DNA of 64,000 nucleotides from Pelagomonas calceolata (taxonomy: Eukaryota; Sar; Pelagophyceae; Pelagomonadales; Pelagomonadaceae), in assembly GCA_918797485.1 (NCBI GenBank), contig CAKKNE010000006.1, positions 2,356,001-2,420,000 of the forward strand, in the 5' to 3' direction. The notes below the pieces were generated by a model that saw nothing but the letters and a program-made list of their open reading frames with translations, was not told the origin of the DNA and did not search any database. Every line of letters starts with the position of its first letter. Position 1 is the first letter of the stretch. Shown one piece after another: positions 42,753-53,162 of the stretch. The position numbers and the translations under genes are program-made.

Positions 42753-43751
42753 CTAGCGCCCGTAGGGCCGGTCGAGATCCTCATCCTCGAAGCGCTTGCG
42801 GTCCGCTTCGGTCGCACCCTCGGGCCTCATGCCAAGTCTAATTTGCATGGCGCGCAGAGCCGAGCCGAGCTCCGCGCCCGTCTCACGAGGCGCCGGCGGT
42901 GGCGGTGGCACGTCCGCGGGCAGCGCCGCGACGGTCCGCAGGACGGCGCGCCCCGCCCGGGCCTCGACGGCCTCGAAGGCATCCTTCTCGACGACGGCGC
43001 CCGTGCCCCGGTTCGCCGCCACGATCGCGCACGTCGCCGCGCGGATACGCGTGCCGTGCGCCGCGAGGTGCAACAAATAACACGACTCCATCTCCACCGA
43101 CGCGACGCCCCGCGCGCGCAGTCGCTCGAGGACGTTGCCGTTACAATCTCTAAAATTGGCATCGACGCGGCCCTGGGCGTCGTAGAACGAGTCCGCAGAC
43201 GCGTTCAGGCCATAGACGACGTCGCAGTCCCTGGCCAGCTCGGCGGCCAAGCGCTGCGCGAGCGCCACGTCCGGCGCCGCTCTCCGTTGGGAAATGACGT
43301 AGTTGGCGTCGCTCTCGTCCTCGAAGGTGGCGTCGAAATTCCGCGCGATCCGCACGCTCCCGGGCGTGTTCGCCACGACGGCGCCCGGCACGGCCTCGGG
43401 ACTCAGCCCGCCGCAGCTCCCGAGCCGCACCATTACTAGATCTCCGTCGACGACGTGGCGCAGCTCGCGGACCGCGAAGTCCATCATGGGACCGCCCATG
43501 CCCGTCGTTATAATAGATACGGGCGTGCCTTGGAAGGTGCCCGTATACGTTTCGAAGCCGCGGTGGCTCTTTATCGAGAATTGCGGTGCGCCGTCTAGTA
43601 ATGAACACAACGTCACGGCGCGTGACGAGGACCCGACTAATACAATACGGTTCGCGACCTCGCCTTTGGCTACGCCGACGTGGTGCGTGCGGCCGTCTTC
43701 GAGGGGCACGCCGTTCGTGTCATGATAGTATTGGGAGCTCCTGCGCTGCAT
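42753..43751 (-). CDS. Uridine/purine nucleoside phosphorylase family
   Basis: A 332-residue protein of the PNP_UDP_1 fold. NRIVLVGSSSRAVTLCSLLD covers the N-terminal phosphate-binding strand (usually GDPxR; here GSSSR). YTGTFQGTPVSIITTGMGGP and MVRLGSCGGLSP are characteristic of uridine phosphorylases, and GVASVEMESCYLLHLA holds the EMES motif that contacts the ribose. The enzyme cleaves nucleosides with phosphate to base and ribose-1-phosphate for salvage. Uridine is the likelier substrate but is not proven. Confidence 0.88.
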   Translation of the reverse strand: MQRRSSQYYHDTNGVPLEDGRTHHVGVAKGEVANRIVLVGSSSRAVTLCSLLDGAPQFSIKSHRGFETYTGTFQGTPVSIITTGMGGPMMDFAVRELRHVVDGDLVMVRLGSCGGLSPEAVPGAVVANTPGSVRIARNFDATFEDESDANYVISQRRAAPDVALAQRLAAELARDCDVVYGLNASADSFYDAQGRVDANFRDCNGNVLERLRARGVASVEMESCYLLHLAAHGTRIRAATCAIVAANRGTGAVVEKDAFEAVEARAGRAVLRTVAALPADVPPPPPAPRETGAELGSALRAMQIRLGMRPEGATEADRKRFEDEDLDRPYGR

Positions 43752-43917
43752 GTCGAGATGGTGCTCAGCTGTGATTCACCAATATTTATGCGTTGCTGGT
43801 ATGTGTGCCGCTCGCTGTCTGCAGCAGCACTGTGATTAAAGTGTACTAACCGCCTTACAGCCTCCCAATCGCATTTATTTCGGTTTTAGGAGCCGCTTTT
43901 TTGCGCGCTTGTTGGCT

Positions 43918-43941
43918 TGCTAGTGTCTTACAGACGCTAGC
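43918..43941 (-). promoter_or_regulatory. CTAG-flanked upstream element, copy 9
   Basis: TTGCTAGTGTCTTACAGACGCTAG (reverse orientation) is close to consensus and lies 167 bp upstream of the nucleoside phosphorylase start. Confidence 0.6.
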
Positions 43942-43988
43942 AAAAGCCGCAGGCGTCGTTGCGATCCCATGCACAGGGAAGTTTCTTA

Positions 43989-45575
43989 TTAGTCACTGTC
44001 TTCTAGGTTGTCCCACTTCGAGTAGTCGATGCCCGCGCGCTTCGGGGCCGGCGCCGGCGCCGGCTTTGGTTTCGGGGCCGCCGCCGGCTTCGGTTTCGCG
44101 GCATCATGCCCAGTTACAACATCTCTAATCATCTTCGTCATCTTGGGGCGATTCGTGCCGAACTTCGCCGTCGCCTCCGCGACCGTATATATATGCTTCC
44201 GCAATTCCGGCGCGAGTACGCCCTTTTCATTTATCGCGTCAAGCGAAGCTACTATCGTTCGGTTTTCACCACTCGGGCTTGGCGCGACCACCACCAATCG
44301 TTTCTGCAGTTCCGCCTCGCGCTCCCGCTCGCGTGCCGCCGCCTCGGCCTTGGCGACGTCCACGCCGTTCTCCGCAGCAGCCGCCGTGAACATCTCCTCG
44401 ATCTCCGCGTCGCTGCGCTGCTTGTCGCCGGCCTTGGCCATACCGTCGTGGTAGATCTTCCGTTTGAGTTGTTCGGCCTTGATGTTTTGGATGAAGGGGT
44501 CTCCCTCGCCTAACACCCTCCGCGCGCGCCGATCGATGTCCGCCAGGTCTTTGTCGGACTCACACACCTCTTCGAAGGAACCATCCCAGACGACGCCCCG
44601 GGATCGACAGAGCGAGAACCGCAGCTTCAGCGTCAGGCGGTGGTCCGGGCCGTACGTTGCACAGCACGAGTCCACATACTCGGGCAGGAGTGCCTTCGCC
44701 TCCTCGTATTTCTTCGTCTCGAAGAGACTATTTCCCAGGTTGAGCGCATCGATGAACGTATCTCTGGACGTCGCGCCGTGGTACGCCTTCGTCCGCCCGA
44801 GGAGGCCGCGCCTTATCTCCAGCGACTCGTCGTGCCGGCCGAGTTCTTCCAAGACCTTTGCGACGTTCGTCTCGGCGACGAGTATCATGGCCCTGTAATT
44901 CGCATCATGAAGCGCCGCGATCTTCGTAGCAGCCAAGAGGGTCTGGTAGATGGTCAGCGCCTCCTCGTGGGGCAAGCTGTCCCCGAGTGCGTTAAACGCC
45001 TGGAACGTATTCAACTCGGCCTTGAACGTACCGCTCGCCCGGTCCAGGTAGGACCCGTCCGCGTAGGCCTTCCAGCACGCCCAGCCGATCGCGCACTTCA
45101 CCTTGCCCCGGATCGGCTGGTGGCACAGGCGGCACGTGTTCCACCGCGACCACTTCTCCCACTGCTCCTCCCGCGACATATCGTCCGCGACCGCGAGCTT
45201 CGCTTGCTCCACCAGGCAGCTAATGTGCACGAAGCCCGCCGTCCCGCGGCACGCGCAATAGCCGGTCACGAGGCCCTCGTTCGCCGTGTGGCGGCGCTCG
45301 GCGCCCTCCGTGCAGATGAAGCAGGTCTGGCCCTTCGTGGCTTCTTTGCAGTCCTCGACGGCGTCCGTCACGGCCGCCTTGTACTTGGCGTCGGCGTTGG
45401 CCTTCTCGGCGCCGCCGCGCTTCTTAATTTTCTTGCAGAGGTCCTTGTGACCGCCCGCGTTCCAGTGCTGGGCCTGGCACGCGGCGCCGCAGTAGCGCGT
45501 GCGGCAGCGAGAGCACCGCGGCGCGTTGTGCGGGATGGGCTCCGCGCACCTCGCACAGGTCGATAGGGCAAACAT
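43989..45575 (-). CDS. MYND-RINGv-TPR protein A
   Basis: A 528-residue intronless protein. Residues ~8-50 are a MYND zinc finger (CARCAEPIPHNAPRCSRC, YCGAACQAQHWNAGGH). Residues ~85-160 form a RING-CH-type module (CFICTEG, YCACRGTAGFVHISCLVEQA, TCRLCHQPIRG). TPR-like helices follow (NVAKVLEELGRHDESLEIRR, NLGNSLFETKKYEEAKALLP). An Ala/Pro/Lys repeat (KPKPAAAPKPKPAPAPAPK) precedes the C-terminus. RINGv domains are commonly ubiquitin ligases and MYND fingers bind proline-rich peptides; a role in protein turnover is inference. It is divergent to paralog B. Confidence 0.85.
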   Translation of the reverse strand: MFALSTCARCAEPIPHNAPRCSRCRTRYCGAACQAQHWNAGGHKDLCKKIKKRGGAEKANADAKYKAAVTDAVEDCKEATKGQTCFICTEGAERRHTANEGLVTGYCACRGTAGFVHISCLVEQAKLAVADDMSREEQWEKWSRWNTCRLCHQPIRGKVKCAIGWACWKAYADGSYLDRASGTFKAELNTFQAFNALGDSLPHEEALTIYQTLLAATKIAALHDANYRAMILVAETNVAKVLEELGRHDESLEIRRGLLGRTKAYHGATSRDTFIDALNLGNSLFETKKYEEAKALLPEYVDSCCATYGPDHRLTLKLRFSLCRSRGVVWDGSFEEVCESDKDLADIDRRARRVLGEGDPFIQNIKAEQLKRKIYHDGMAKAGDKQRSDAEIEEMFTAAAAENGVDVAKAEAAAREREREAELQKRLVVVAPSPSGENRTIVASLDAINEKGVLAPELRKHIYTVAEATAKFGTNRPKMTKMIRDVVTGHDAAKPKPAAAPKPKPAPAPAPKRAGIDYSKWDNLEDSD

Positions 45576-45787
45576 TGGTCGTGTTACAGCGTCCGCGCAG
45601 CTGGCGCCGGACGTCCAGTGGCAGAGAGCAGTCTTGTGTTACAAGCGTCCGGCGGTCGAACCGCTGGTTGTTCTTCCGCTACAACGTCAGCGCAGTGGAA
45701 ACGCGACCCTTACGCGTGCAGCGCCAACGAAACGGCCAAGTATAGGCCGCAGTCTACAAGGTGCAAGGCCCTTGCAAAATAATTGGC

Positions 45788-45811
45788 CTAGCGTGTCGAC
45801 ACACACTAGCC
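45788..45811 (+). promoter_or_regulatory. CTAG-flanked upstream element, copy 10
   Basis: CTAGCG-TGTCGACACACA-CTAGCC is a diverged copy. It lies in the divergent promoter of the two MYND genes, 70 bp from one start and 213 bp from the other. Confidence 0.45.
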
Positions 45812-45880
45812 TTAGCTCGAGACTTTTTGCAGGCATTTTGCATCGTAGGGCTGCCCCCGAGCGATTTGACCACATACAAG

Positions 45881-47017
45881 ATGATCCTCACGCAGTGCGC
45901 CGTCTGCGCCACCGAGCTTGGCTTATCCTTGGGCAAGAAATGCGGCCGCTGCAGCACACGCTACTGCGGGGCAGCCTGCCAGGAGCAGCACTGGAAAGAG
46001 GGCGGCCACGACACGCTCTGCAAGAAGATTAAAAAGGCTGGTGGCGCAGAGCAATACAACGCGAATAAGAAGTACGCGGAGGCCGTATCGGTCGCAACGG
46101 AGGCGTGCGCAGAGGACACGAAGGGCCAGACGTGCTACATCTGCACCCAAGCCCTCCATTGGAAGACGAAGGAGGGCCTCGTGCGCGGGTGCTCGTGCCG
46201 TGGGACCGCTGGTTTCGCGCACGTGTCGTGTCTGGCAGAGCAGGCGAAGATTTTGATGGCCGAGGCCGAGGAGAACAATTTGGGCGCGAAGGCGTTGAAT
46301 GCGAGGTTCGGGCGGTGGTACGCGTGCAGCCTCTGCGAGCAAGATTACCACGGCGTCGTGGCGTGCGCGCTCAGCTGGGCGTGCTGGAAGACGTACTTGG
46401 GGCGACCGAAGGCGGACCACATTAGGCGGGTGGCGTTGACGCAGCTCGGGAACGGTTTATCCGACGCACGACACCACTTGGACGCATTATCTGTCAGAAA
46501 GACCGATTTGTTAATGCTGCGGTGCCTTGGCGCACCAGAAGAAAACGTGCTCGCCGCGCAGGGCAATCTTGCGAGCACGTATCAATCGCTTGGACGATTT
46601 GAAGAGGCCCTGTCCATGCGACGAGACGTATACTCCGGACGTCTGAAACTCAATGGTGAGGAACATGAATATACTCTCGTAGCAGCCAACGGCTACGCGT
46701 TGAGTCTGAAGCAGCTAAATCGCTTCAAAGAAGTCAAGTCGGTGCTGCGCAAGACAATGCCCGTGGCGCGGCGCGTTCTCGGGGAGAATCATGATCGCAC
46801 GCTCAAGATGAGGACGACTTACGCGAGGGCACTCTACGAGGACCCCGGCGCCACGCTCGACGATCTCCGCGAAGCCGTGACGACGCTTGAAGAGCCGGAA
46901 CAGACCGCGCGGCGCGTGTTTGGCGGCGCGCACCCGCTCACAGCGGGGATTGAGGGAACTTTGCGAAAAGCGCGAGCCGCGCTCCGCGCCCGCGAGACGC
47001 CGTCGGGGAGCGCCTAA
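45881..47017 (+). CDS. MYND-RINGv-TPR protein B
   Basis: The ATG at 45881 (MILTQCAVCATELGLSLGKK) gives 378 residues. It has the same order as protein A: MYND finger (RCSTRYCGAACQEQHWKEGG), RINGv-like module (CYICTQALHWKTKEGLVRGC, CRGTAGFAHVSCLAEQAK), and TPR repeats of the kinesin-light-chain type (NLASTYQSLGRFEEALSMRR, NGYALSLKQLNRFKEVKSVL). It is much closer to protein C at 59651-60840 than to its divergent neighbour A, so the local pairing is not a simple recent tandem duplication. Confidence 0.87.
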   Translation: MILTQCAVCATELGLSLGKKCGRCSTRYCGAACQEQHWKEGGHDTLCKKIKKAGGAEQYNANKKYAEAVSVATEACAEDTKGQTCYICTQALHWKTKEGLVRGCSCRGTAGFAHVSCLAEQAKILMAEAEENNLGAKALNARFGRWYACSLCEQDYHGVVACALSWACWKTYLGRPKADHIRRVALTQLGNGLSDARHHLDALSVRKTDLLMLRCLGAPEENVLAAQGNLASTYQSLGRFEEALSMRRDVYSGRLKLNGEEHEYTLVAANGYALSLKQLNRFKEVKSVLRKTMPVARRVLGENHDRTLKMRTTYARALYEDPGATLDDLREAVTTLEEPEQTARRVFGGAHPLTAGIEGTLRKARAALRARETPSGSA

Positions 47018-47050
47018 GCACTACCTAGAAACAAAATACAAGAACCATCC

Positions 47051-50000
47051 TTACTGCGGCAGCGGCGGCGGGTGCAACAGCCCCGCCTCGCCCATGAGCT
47101 CCTCGAGCATCTGGGCCCGCTCCCCGAGCCCCGCGACGATCTCCGCCAATCTAGGATCTGAAGATTGCTCCTCAGCTTTCACAGCCAAGTCCTCCCGCCG
47201 CTGTAAATCTTCCGCATGGACCGCCTTCAACTTCGCCATCGTCTCCGTCAAAAGTTTACCTTCACTGGCCATTCTTTTTTTGTCGGTCTTGTACATCTTC
47301 TCGTCCTTCAGGACCTTCCTCTTTAATTGTGCGACGTTCCTCTCCAGGTGTTCCCTCTGTCTCGCATACTCGGCCTGCAGATCGAAGCCCGCAGTAGACT
47401 CTTCTGAGTCTTTCCTCTTATCCTCGTCCAGCACATATCTTTGATATAACTCTTTCACGCCCGCTTTCAAGTCGTTCTGGTCGTCCACACCCGCAGCACA
47501 CATGGCGAGGTCCCTCCTAAATTTTCTGGTGTAAGCCTCACCAGCCTTAATCAGAGCTTTTTGCTGAGATAACTCCTTGGACATGCCATCCAACTTCAAT
47601 CTGAGTTCACCAATCATCAGATCTAACGCAGCGTTCGACTTATGATACTGCTCGAGCTCCAGATCCATCTCTTCCACTTGTCTCCGCAAATCCGCAATCT
47701 CGCTTTCTCGCGGCTCGATCTGGCGCTTCAGCTCCTTGATCTTGTAGTCCAGGACAAACTTGAACTTCTCGAGCTCCTGGTTCTTCTTCTTCAGGTCAAA
47801 GATGCGCTTCTCCTTGTCGGCGATGGTCTCGTCGCGCTCCCTGCGTGGAGATATGTTATATGTCGCGTCGACGGCGTGGGGCGGCGTAGGAGACTCCAGT
47901 CGCCGCGCCGAGGCGCGTCGATGGCGTACTGGTGTTGTACTGATGTTGTACTGATGCGGTGGAGTGTACGCCATCGACGCGCATCAGTACCGCACCAGTA
48001 CGCCATCGCCGCACGTCAGCACGACGCGACCGTGTCTCACACTCTCCGACAGCGGCGCGAACACGTTGAAATATATATGTATATGATATGTATATATATA
48101 TGAATATATATATAAGGACGCCGCCACGCGCCGGATCTCTTTTTTATGGCCCTGTACATCTTTCTCCAGATTCTTGATCGACTCCCGCAAGTCAAACTCG
48201 CGGTCCCGCAGCGACGCCATCTCCTCCTTCTGGTCCTCCACATCCTTGGTAAGCTGCGCAAATTTTTTCTTCGAGAGACCGTTCTCGTCCCTGAGTTTCT
48301 GCGTGAGTCGTTTCTCCGTGATGAGTTTCGACTCGTAGGAAGCCTTTTCGTCGTCGACTTCGTTGTCCGCGTCCTCTTCAACTAAAACTTTCTCCTCCCG
48401 GAACTGCTGCCTTAATTCAGCCGTCTCTACTCGCACCGCCTCCTGGAGCCGTTTTTCTTCCTCAACCTTGACATCGAAGGCCTCCTGGAGCTCCTTCTTC
48501 TCCGCCGTATGAGAATCAGTAAGCTCCAAGTTCGCCTGGTCCCAAGATCTGTTCTCGGCATCGCGAGCCGCGACCAGGCCCTGGTACCTTGCGACTTCGG
48601 AATTGATCTTGCTATCGTACTGTAATTCTAAATCGCGAAATTCGGCGCGATGCTGGTCCTCCAACTCTTTAATTTGTTGTTCATACGCGTCCTCCATCTT
48701 CTTCTTTTTGTCATTAAGTGCGTCGTACTTTTGCCCGTCGAGCTCGAGCTCCGCGCTGTACTTCTCCTGGTGTTTCAGTAACTCCTCCTTGAACTGCATG
48801 TCCTTGAGTCGCAGTTGGTACTCGTTATTTAAGACGAGTTCGTCGACCTTGTTCGCTAGGTCTGCTTTCTCTTTGACACCGGACGTGAGCTCGTCTCTTC
48901 GTACAAGTATCTCCTCCGTGTAGTCGTCGTCGCGCGTCTTTGATCTTACGTATGTTCTGCCTTTCTGGTCCACATCTGAACAATCGTAGACGTAGATCGA
49001 ACCATCAGAACCGCCGCTGAAGAGCTGCGAGCGGTCGTAGGATAACTTGATACAGGTTATGTTTGTAGAATGTCCGGGGAATTTCAGAGGTTCCCTCGTA
49101 GCCCAGTCGTCTCCGGTCAACTTGTGGGCATACACAAAGCCCGGTTTTTCTTCCGATAGCGATCCAGTAAATAGGACGCGCTCGTCCAATACAAGTGAAC
49201 CAACTGATTCAGACGTCTTTATAGACAATAAAGGCGCAAACTCGGTGACCGCAGTCTGGCCGACGGCCTTCTGGCCGAACTCCCTGATAGTGTTATCCTC
49301 ACAAGCACAGAAGACCCGCTTCAGGTCGACGGAGGCGGCGCCATCATAGAACGGTGCCTTGGGCGCGCCCTCCGCCTCTTCTGCTCTAGACTCGGTAGCG
49401 AGGTCCCAGGTATGGCACGACCCGTCCCGTCCGACGGTCGCGAGTCTTCTGTCACCTTTCTGCCAACAAACAGTAGCGACGCGGGACGCCGCTCTTAACA
49501 TATAGCGCTTCTCGCAGGAGAACGTGTCGTAGACTGTCACTACCGAGTTGTTCACCAAACAGAAGTAATGACCACCTCTAGCGAAGGACACATGAGACGT
49601 ACCCAATGCTTCCACTTCAGCAACGTCCGAAGCTTCATTTTCAAGTAGAGCTAACAGTTTGGCCTGACTGGGGAAGACGACCAAGACATACAGCCCCGAC
49701 GGGTGCAATGCTACTGATGTGGGAGGTTCGCGAAATTTCCGAGAGACCTCGCAGACCTTCCGTCGGTAGTCCCACACCTTGAGGAGATGGTCGGAACCCA
49801 CCGTAGCGATCAACGGTTTGCGAGCGCACGTATCCAACGCCAGGACACCGGCGGCATGGTACGACGTCGCTAGACTTTCAAAACACTTCGAATCGTCGGC
49901 ATTGGCCACGTCGCAATTCGCGAGGTTAAACGTGGTCAGTGCTAAGTCCGACGACGCAATTAACAACGTTTCTTCGGAAGGCGACACGGTCAGGTCCATC

Positions 50001-50878
50001 AATGTTGCGTCATTCACATGAAATACTCGTTGGCACTCGTAGTGGGCCCGCGGGTCGTCCGACTTCTCAAACACTCTGAGAGAACCCTCAATACCTCCGG
50101 CGACGAAGCCCTTGCTGAAGGCTACCAATGATGAGGTCGCTTCCGTCTTGGAGCCGGGCGGTCCTGTTAGTAGTGCTCTGAACTCGAAGTTCTCGAAGTA
50201 CAGTAAGTCGCCGTTCTCTCCCGCTAGTACGAGAGCGTCTCTGTTGCCCACAAACGAATGACAGAGATAGTCCTGCGGGTCCCGCTTCAAGTTAAATGGT
50301 ATCGCTCGGAACTGGTGCTCTTGCACTCTCAGGAATCGTAAAATACCGTTGTCTCCGGATGCCGCAATGATCCCATGGTCCCGCGGCGAGAAGGAGGCCA
50401 TCCGCACTCGACTACGACTACCGTCACTTGTGCGCGTCGACCCGACGGGTTTGACCGTTTTTTTGTCAAAGGCCCACAATACTAATGTCCATTCCGGACC
50501 ACTCCCTTGCGTCAGTAGGTACTTGCCGTCATGACTGAAGGCCATGTGGACGATTGTGTCTGTCTGTATGTCTTGGTATTGCACGACGCGCTTCTTCTTT
50601 CGGTGGACGACGTCGTAGACGCCGATTTGCGCCGTCTCCAAACCTCGCTCGGCCACACAAAGCCACTTGCGCGACGGCGCCAATGCGAGCGCCGTGATGC
50701 CCTTCGTCTGTGGTAGTCCTGGGATGAGTTCTTGATCTTTAGCTTCCGAGTTGTAGAGGACGACGCTATGGCCGCACGGGTAGATCGTCGTCGCCTCGTC
50801 GCCGTAGTGTATCGGGGATGATACATCACCCTTGAGGCCGAAGGCGTGGCGCGCGCAGAGGACGGGGGGGTCGGCCAT
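47051..50878 (-). CDS. CFAP57: Cilia- and flagella-associated protein 57 (WDR65); two exons
   Basis: Exons 50878-48132 and 47840-47051 give 1178 residues. The N-terminal half has WD40 repeats (HATFGL-type start, LVLWAFDKKTVKPVG, LLKVWDYRRKVCEVSRKFRE, LFSGGSDGSIYVYDCSDVDQ). The C-terminal half is a long coiled coil (KADLANKVDELVLNNEYQLR) and includes the highly conserved RERDETIADKEKRIFDLKKK and NQELEKFKFVLDYKIKELKR. CFAP57 is part of the axonemal inner-dynein-arm apparatus, so the organism makes or once made a flagellum. The intron is unusual (see its entry). Confidence 0.95.
47841..48131. mobile_element. Composite introner-like intron with hairpin and AT microsatellite in CFAP57
   Basis: The 3' end in sense is ATATCTCCACGCAG. 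Inside are five core-like motifs (GCGTCGATGGCGT and its relatives), inverted copies of GTACTGGTG / CACCAGTAC flanking CATCAGTAC repeats, and an AT-rich run at 48069-48113. The conserved protein joint KEIR|ERDETIADK requires a GC donor at 48131; a GT at 48127 with a later acceptor would give EIRRRDETI instead. Confidence 0.7.
48069..48113. repeat. TA-rich microsatellite within the CFAP57 intron
   Basis: About 45 bp of ATATAT with occasional G stands out from the surrounding GC-rich sequence. Confidence 0.85.
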
Positions 50879-51483
50879 TGTAGGCGACCTCGTACTGGAA
50901 CCCGTGGCCCCAGCGGTGGCTCCCGTCGCCCCGTCTATTGACGGTGGATGGGGCTGTCTCTGGGCAGCTCCCGTGACCGCCTCCGGGCGCGCTGCTCGAG
51001 ACAGCTATCCAAGGGGTGCGTCGACGGCGGTGCTCGGGCAGCGTCGACGGCGTTTCTGGGCAGCCCTCGGGCCTTTTACGCCAGCGCCGGGCAGCGCTTT
51101 GCCGCCCCACTAGCTTGTACTAGCCTGAAACCGCCGCCCCGCACGCTGGAAGCCTCCGAGGGCGGTCGACGAGGCCTCGTTCGTCGAACCGCACTGGTGC
51201 CTCCTGTTGGAGCTGGGGGTCTTGTTGCCTTAGACTCCCGGATCCCGCGGCCGCTGCGCGGCCCGCGCCGGAGGTCGCCTCTCGACGCATTCCTCGGGTG
51301 GTCGTGAAGCGAGGGGCCTCGGTCCTGCGTCCGCGTAAGTGCCGCGCGACTATGGGGCACTAAGGTAGATCTAAGGTACGCAGACCCGCGGGTCGGTCGT
51401 GGCCTAGCTCTAAGCAAAGCAAAGGTACATATAAGGTAGACTCAAATTACGCCGCTACCACCAACAAACGCCGCCGCCGCTAT
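50879..51483. other. Intergenic region between CFAP57 start and the light-harvesting gene stop
   Basis: About 605 bp. It holds two copies of a GCGTCGACGGCG...GGGCAGC segment near 51018-51064, a weak short CTAG pair at 51109-51124, and repeated AAGGTA motifs near 51361-51440. No gene is seen. Confidence 0.45.
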
Positions 51484-52245
51484 CTAGTAGTTCCCGAAGA
51501 CGAACGGCACGGAGCCGTCGATCATGTAGTGCGCCGAGAAGCCCATGGCGCCGATCATCGCGAGGCGCCCATTCGCGAGCTCCATGTTGCGCTTCTTCGC
51601 CCGGACCTCGTCGCTCAACGTGTCCGTGATGGGCTCGCCTCTGATTAATTGCCCAACCGGGTCCCAGATGAGCGTGTTGCGCCCGATCGCGCCGCCCCGC
51701 AGGTAGTGGGGCTTCTGGAACTCGCCGTAGGTCTCGATCATGCCGGCGACGAAGGCGAACTGCCACAACCCGAGCGTGGGAATCAACTTGAACTGCTCCA
51801 CCGGGTTGCCCGCGGCGGCGAGGTCGCCGAACGTCACGTCGACCGTCGACAGCTTCGGGTACAATGAAGCTTTGGCCAGCGGGACCGAGGCCATGTTCGT
51901 CAGCGGGTAGGACTGCGCAATGAAGCCCATGCACGCGACCATGGCCACGCGGCCGTGCTTGAGCTCGGCGGCGCGGTACCACGTCAGGGCCTCGGGGCTC
52001 GTCTTCGCGAACCCGAACGGGTCCCAGAATCCGAAGGGCGCCTGGGCGCCCTCCATCTGCGACGCCTCGAAGGCCGCGAGCTGCGTGGCCGGCCGGGCCG
52101 GCGCGACGGGCGCGACGAGCGCGCGCGCGCCCGCGGCGAGCAGCGCGAGCCTGCGTTTTTGGCGCGTTAGGTGGGCGTCAGGGGGGCGTCGCTCTCGGTC
52201 CGGCTTGTGTGTTCCTTTTGCGATCGCGAGGCCTCGGTTCGGCAC
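51484..52245 (-). CDS. Fucoxanthin-chlorophyll a/c-type light-harvesting protein
   Basis: The open frame is 253 residues. Mature LHC sequence starts near MEGAQAPFGFWDPFGFAK. Helix 1 has WYRAAELKHGRVAMVACMGF and helix 3 has NMELANGRLAMIGAMGFSAH, the two chlorophyll-binding Glu/Arg motifs. Helix 2 is FAFVAGMIETYGEF. These proteins bind chlorophyll a, chlorophyll c and fucoxanthin in thylakoids. A leader LALLAAGARALVAPVAPARP resembles a bipartite plastid presequence. The residues before it (MPNRGLAIAKGTHKPD...) look non-coding, so the true start may be in a separate upstream exon joined at an AAACGCAG acceptor near 52159. Confidence 0.88.
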   Translation of the reverse strand: MPNRGLAIAKGTHKPDRERRPPDAHLTRQKRRLALLAAGARALVAPVAPARPATQLAAFEASQMEGAQAPFGFWDPFGFAKTSPEALTWYRAAELKHGRVAMVACMGFIAQSYPLTNMASVPLAKASLYPKLSTVDVTFGDLAAAGNPVEQFKLIPTLGLWQFAFVAGMIETYGEFQKPHYLRGGAIGRNTLIWDPVGQLIRGEPITDTLSDEVRAKKRNMELANGRLAMIGAMGFSAHYMIDGSVPFVFGNY

Positions 52246-52856
52246 GCGGCGGCCGGCGCCGGCGACGAGACCGACGCGGCGCGCAGCTCCTCGGCCCAGG
52301 GGCGCAGCGCGGCCGCCGCCGGCGTCGACGGCGCCGCGCCAAGCGACCTTTTGCCACCGCGGTGCAGTGGGTGAATGCTGGATGCCTCAGGTGGCCTTTT
52401 GGCGGTCGTCCGAAGCCGTTCGACCGGCGCGCGGCGCCGCTTTCGAGCCAGAGGCCCGGCAGCTGGCCATTGCTCTATCTCCGCGTGAGCGCAAAACGAC
52501 GGCCAAAGCGCTTGGAGCCGCTCACTATGCGTCAAAAACTGTCCTCTGCTTCGTCCAGACACGGCGGTGCACTTTGCTACGGCCATTTTGGAGCGTCCTT
52601 ACGGCAAAGCCTGCCGAGCCAACTTTACCCCCCCCTCTAAAAATGGAAGACGAAACAGCCAGCGCATGCGTCGTCAGGCCCTGTGGGCCCTGCGGGAGTC
52701 GTCTGGGCCCAAAATACCCGCATTTGAGCCGGGGGGCTTGCGCGTCGCACAGGCGCAACTTCCTCTATCCCCCTCTAGCGAACCCCTCGACGCCCGCCGC
52801 CGCGCGCCGCCGCCGCCGCGAAGCCAAATAAAGAAACATACGTTTACGAGACAAGA
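52246..52856. other. Intergenic region upstream of the light-harvesting gene
   Basis: About 611 bp between the light-harvesting frame and the TOM22 stop. It may contain the missing first exon of the light-harvesting gene. No introner or CTAG element was seen. Confidence 0.4.
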
Positions 52857-53162
52857 TCACTGCTGCAAATGCAACGGCTTGGACGCCGGCGCCGCCAACC
52901 CCACCGCCGGCTCGACGGAGGCCGAGAGGCCCATCTGCGAGATCTGGTTGTCCGTGTAGCCCTGGGCCCTAAAGTCCTTGATGCGCAGCTTGTCCGTCTC
53001 TATCACACTGCCTTCCCGCTCGATCTCCATCACTAATGGTAGAAACATCACTATCGAGGTAGCGGCCACGACCCAGGCGACGCGTCCTCCCCTCTTCCAG
53101 GCGACGCCGGCCCACTTTTTGGCGGTGTCCGCGAAGGTCTCTAGCTTGCCGCGGAGGGACAT
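52857..53162 (-). CDS. TOM22: TOM22/TOM9-like mitochondrial import receptor subunit
   Basis: The ATG at 53162 gives 101 residues. A short N-terminal amphipathic segment (MSLRGKLETFADTAKKWAG) leads into one transmembrane helix (GRVAWVVAATSIVMFLPLVM) with the conserved Pro, then EIEREGSVIETDKLRIKDFR and a C-terminal intermembrane-space tail. Size and layout fit the short TOM22/TOM9 of plants and stramenopiles, which organises the TOM complex. The acidic cytosolic receptor domain of animal and fungal TOM22 is missing, as in plants. Confidence 0.75.
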   Translation of the reverse strand: MSLRGKLETFADTAKKWAGVAWKRGGRVAWVVAATSIVMFLPLVMEIEREGSVIETDKLRIKDFRAQGYTDNQISQMGLSASVEPAVGLAAPASKPLHLQQ

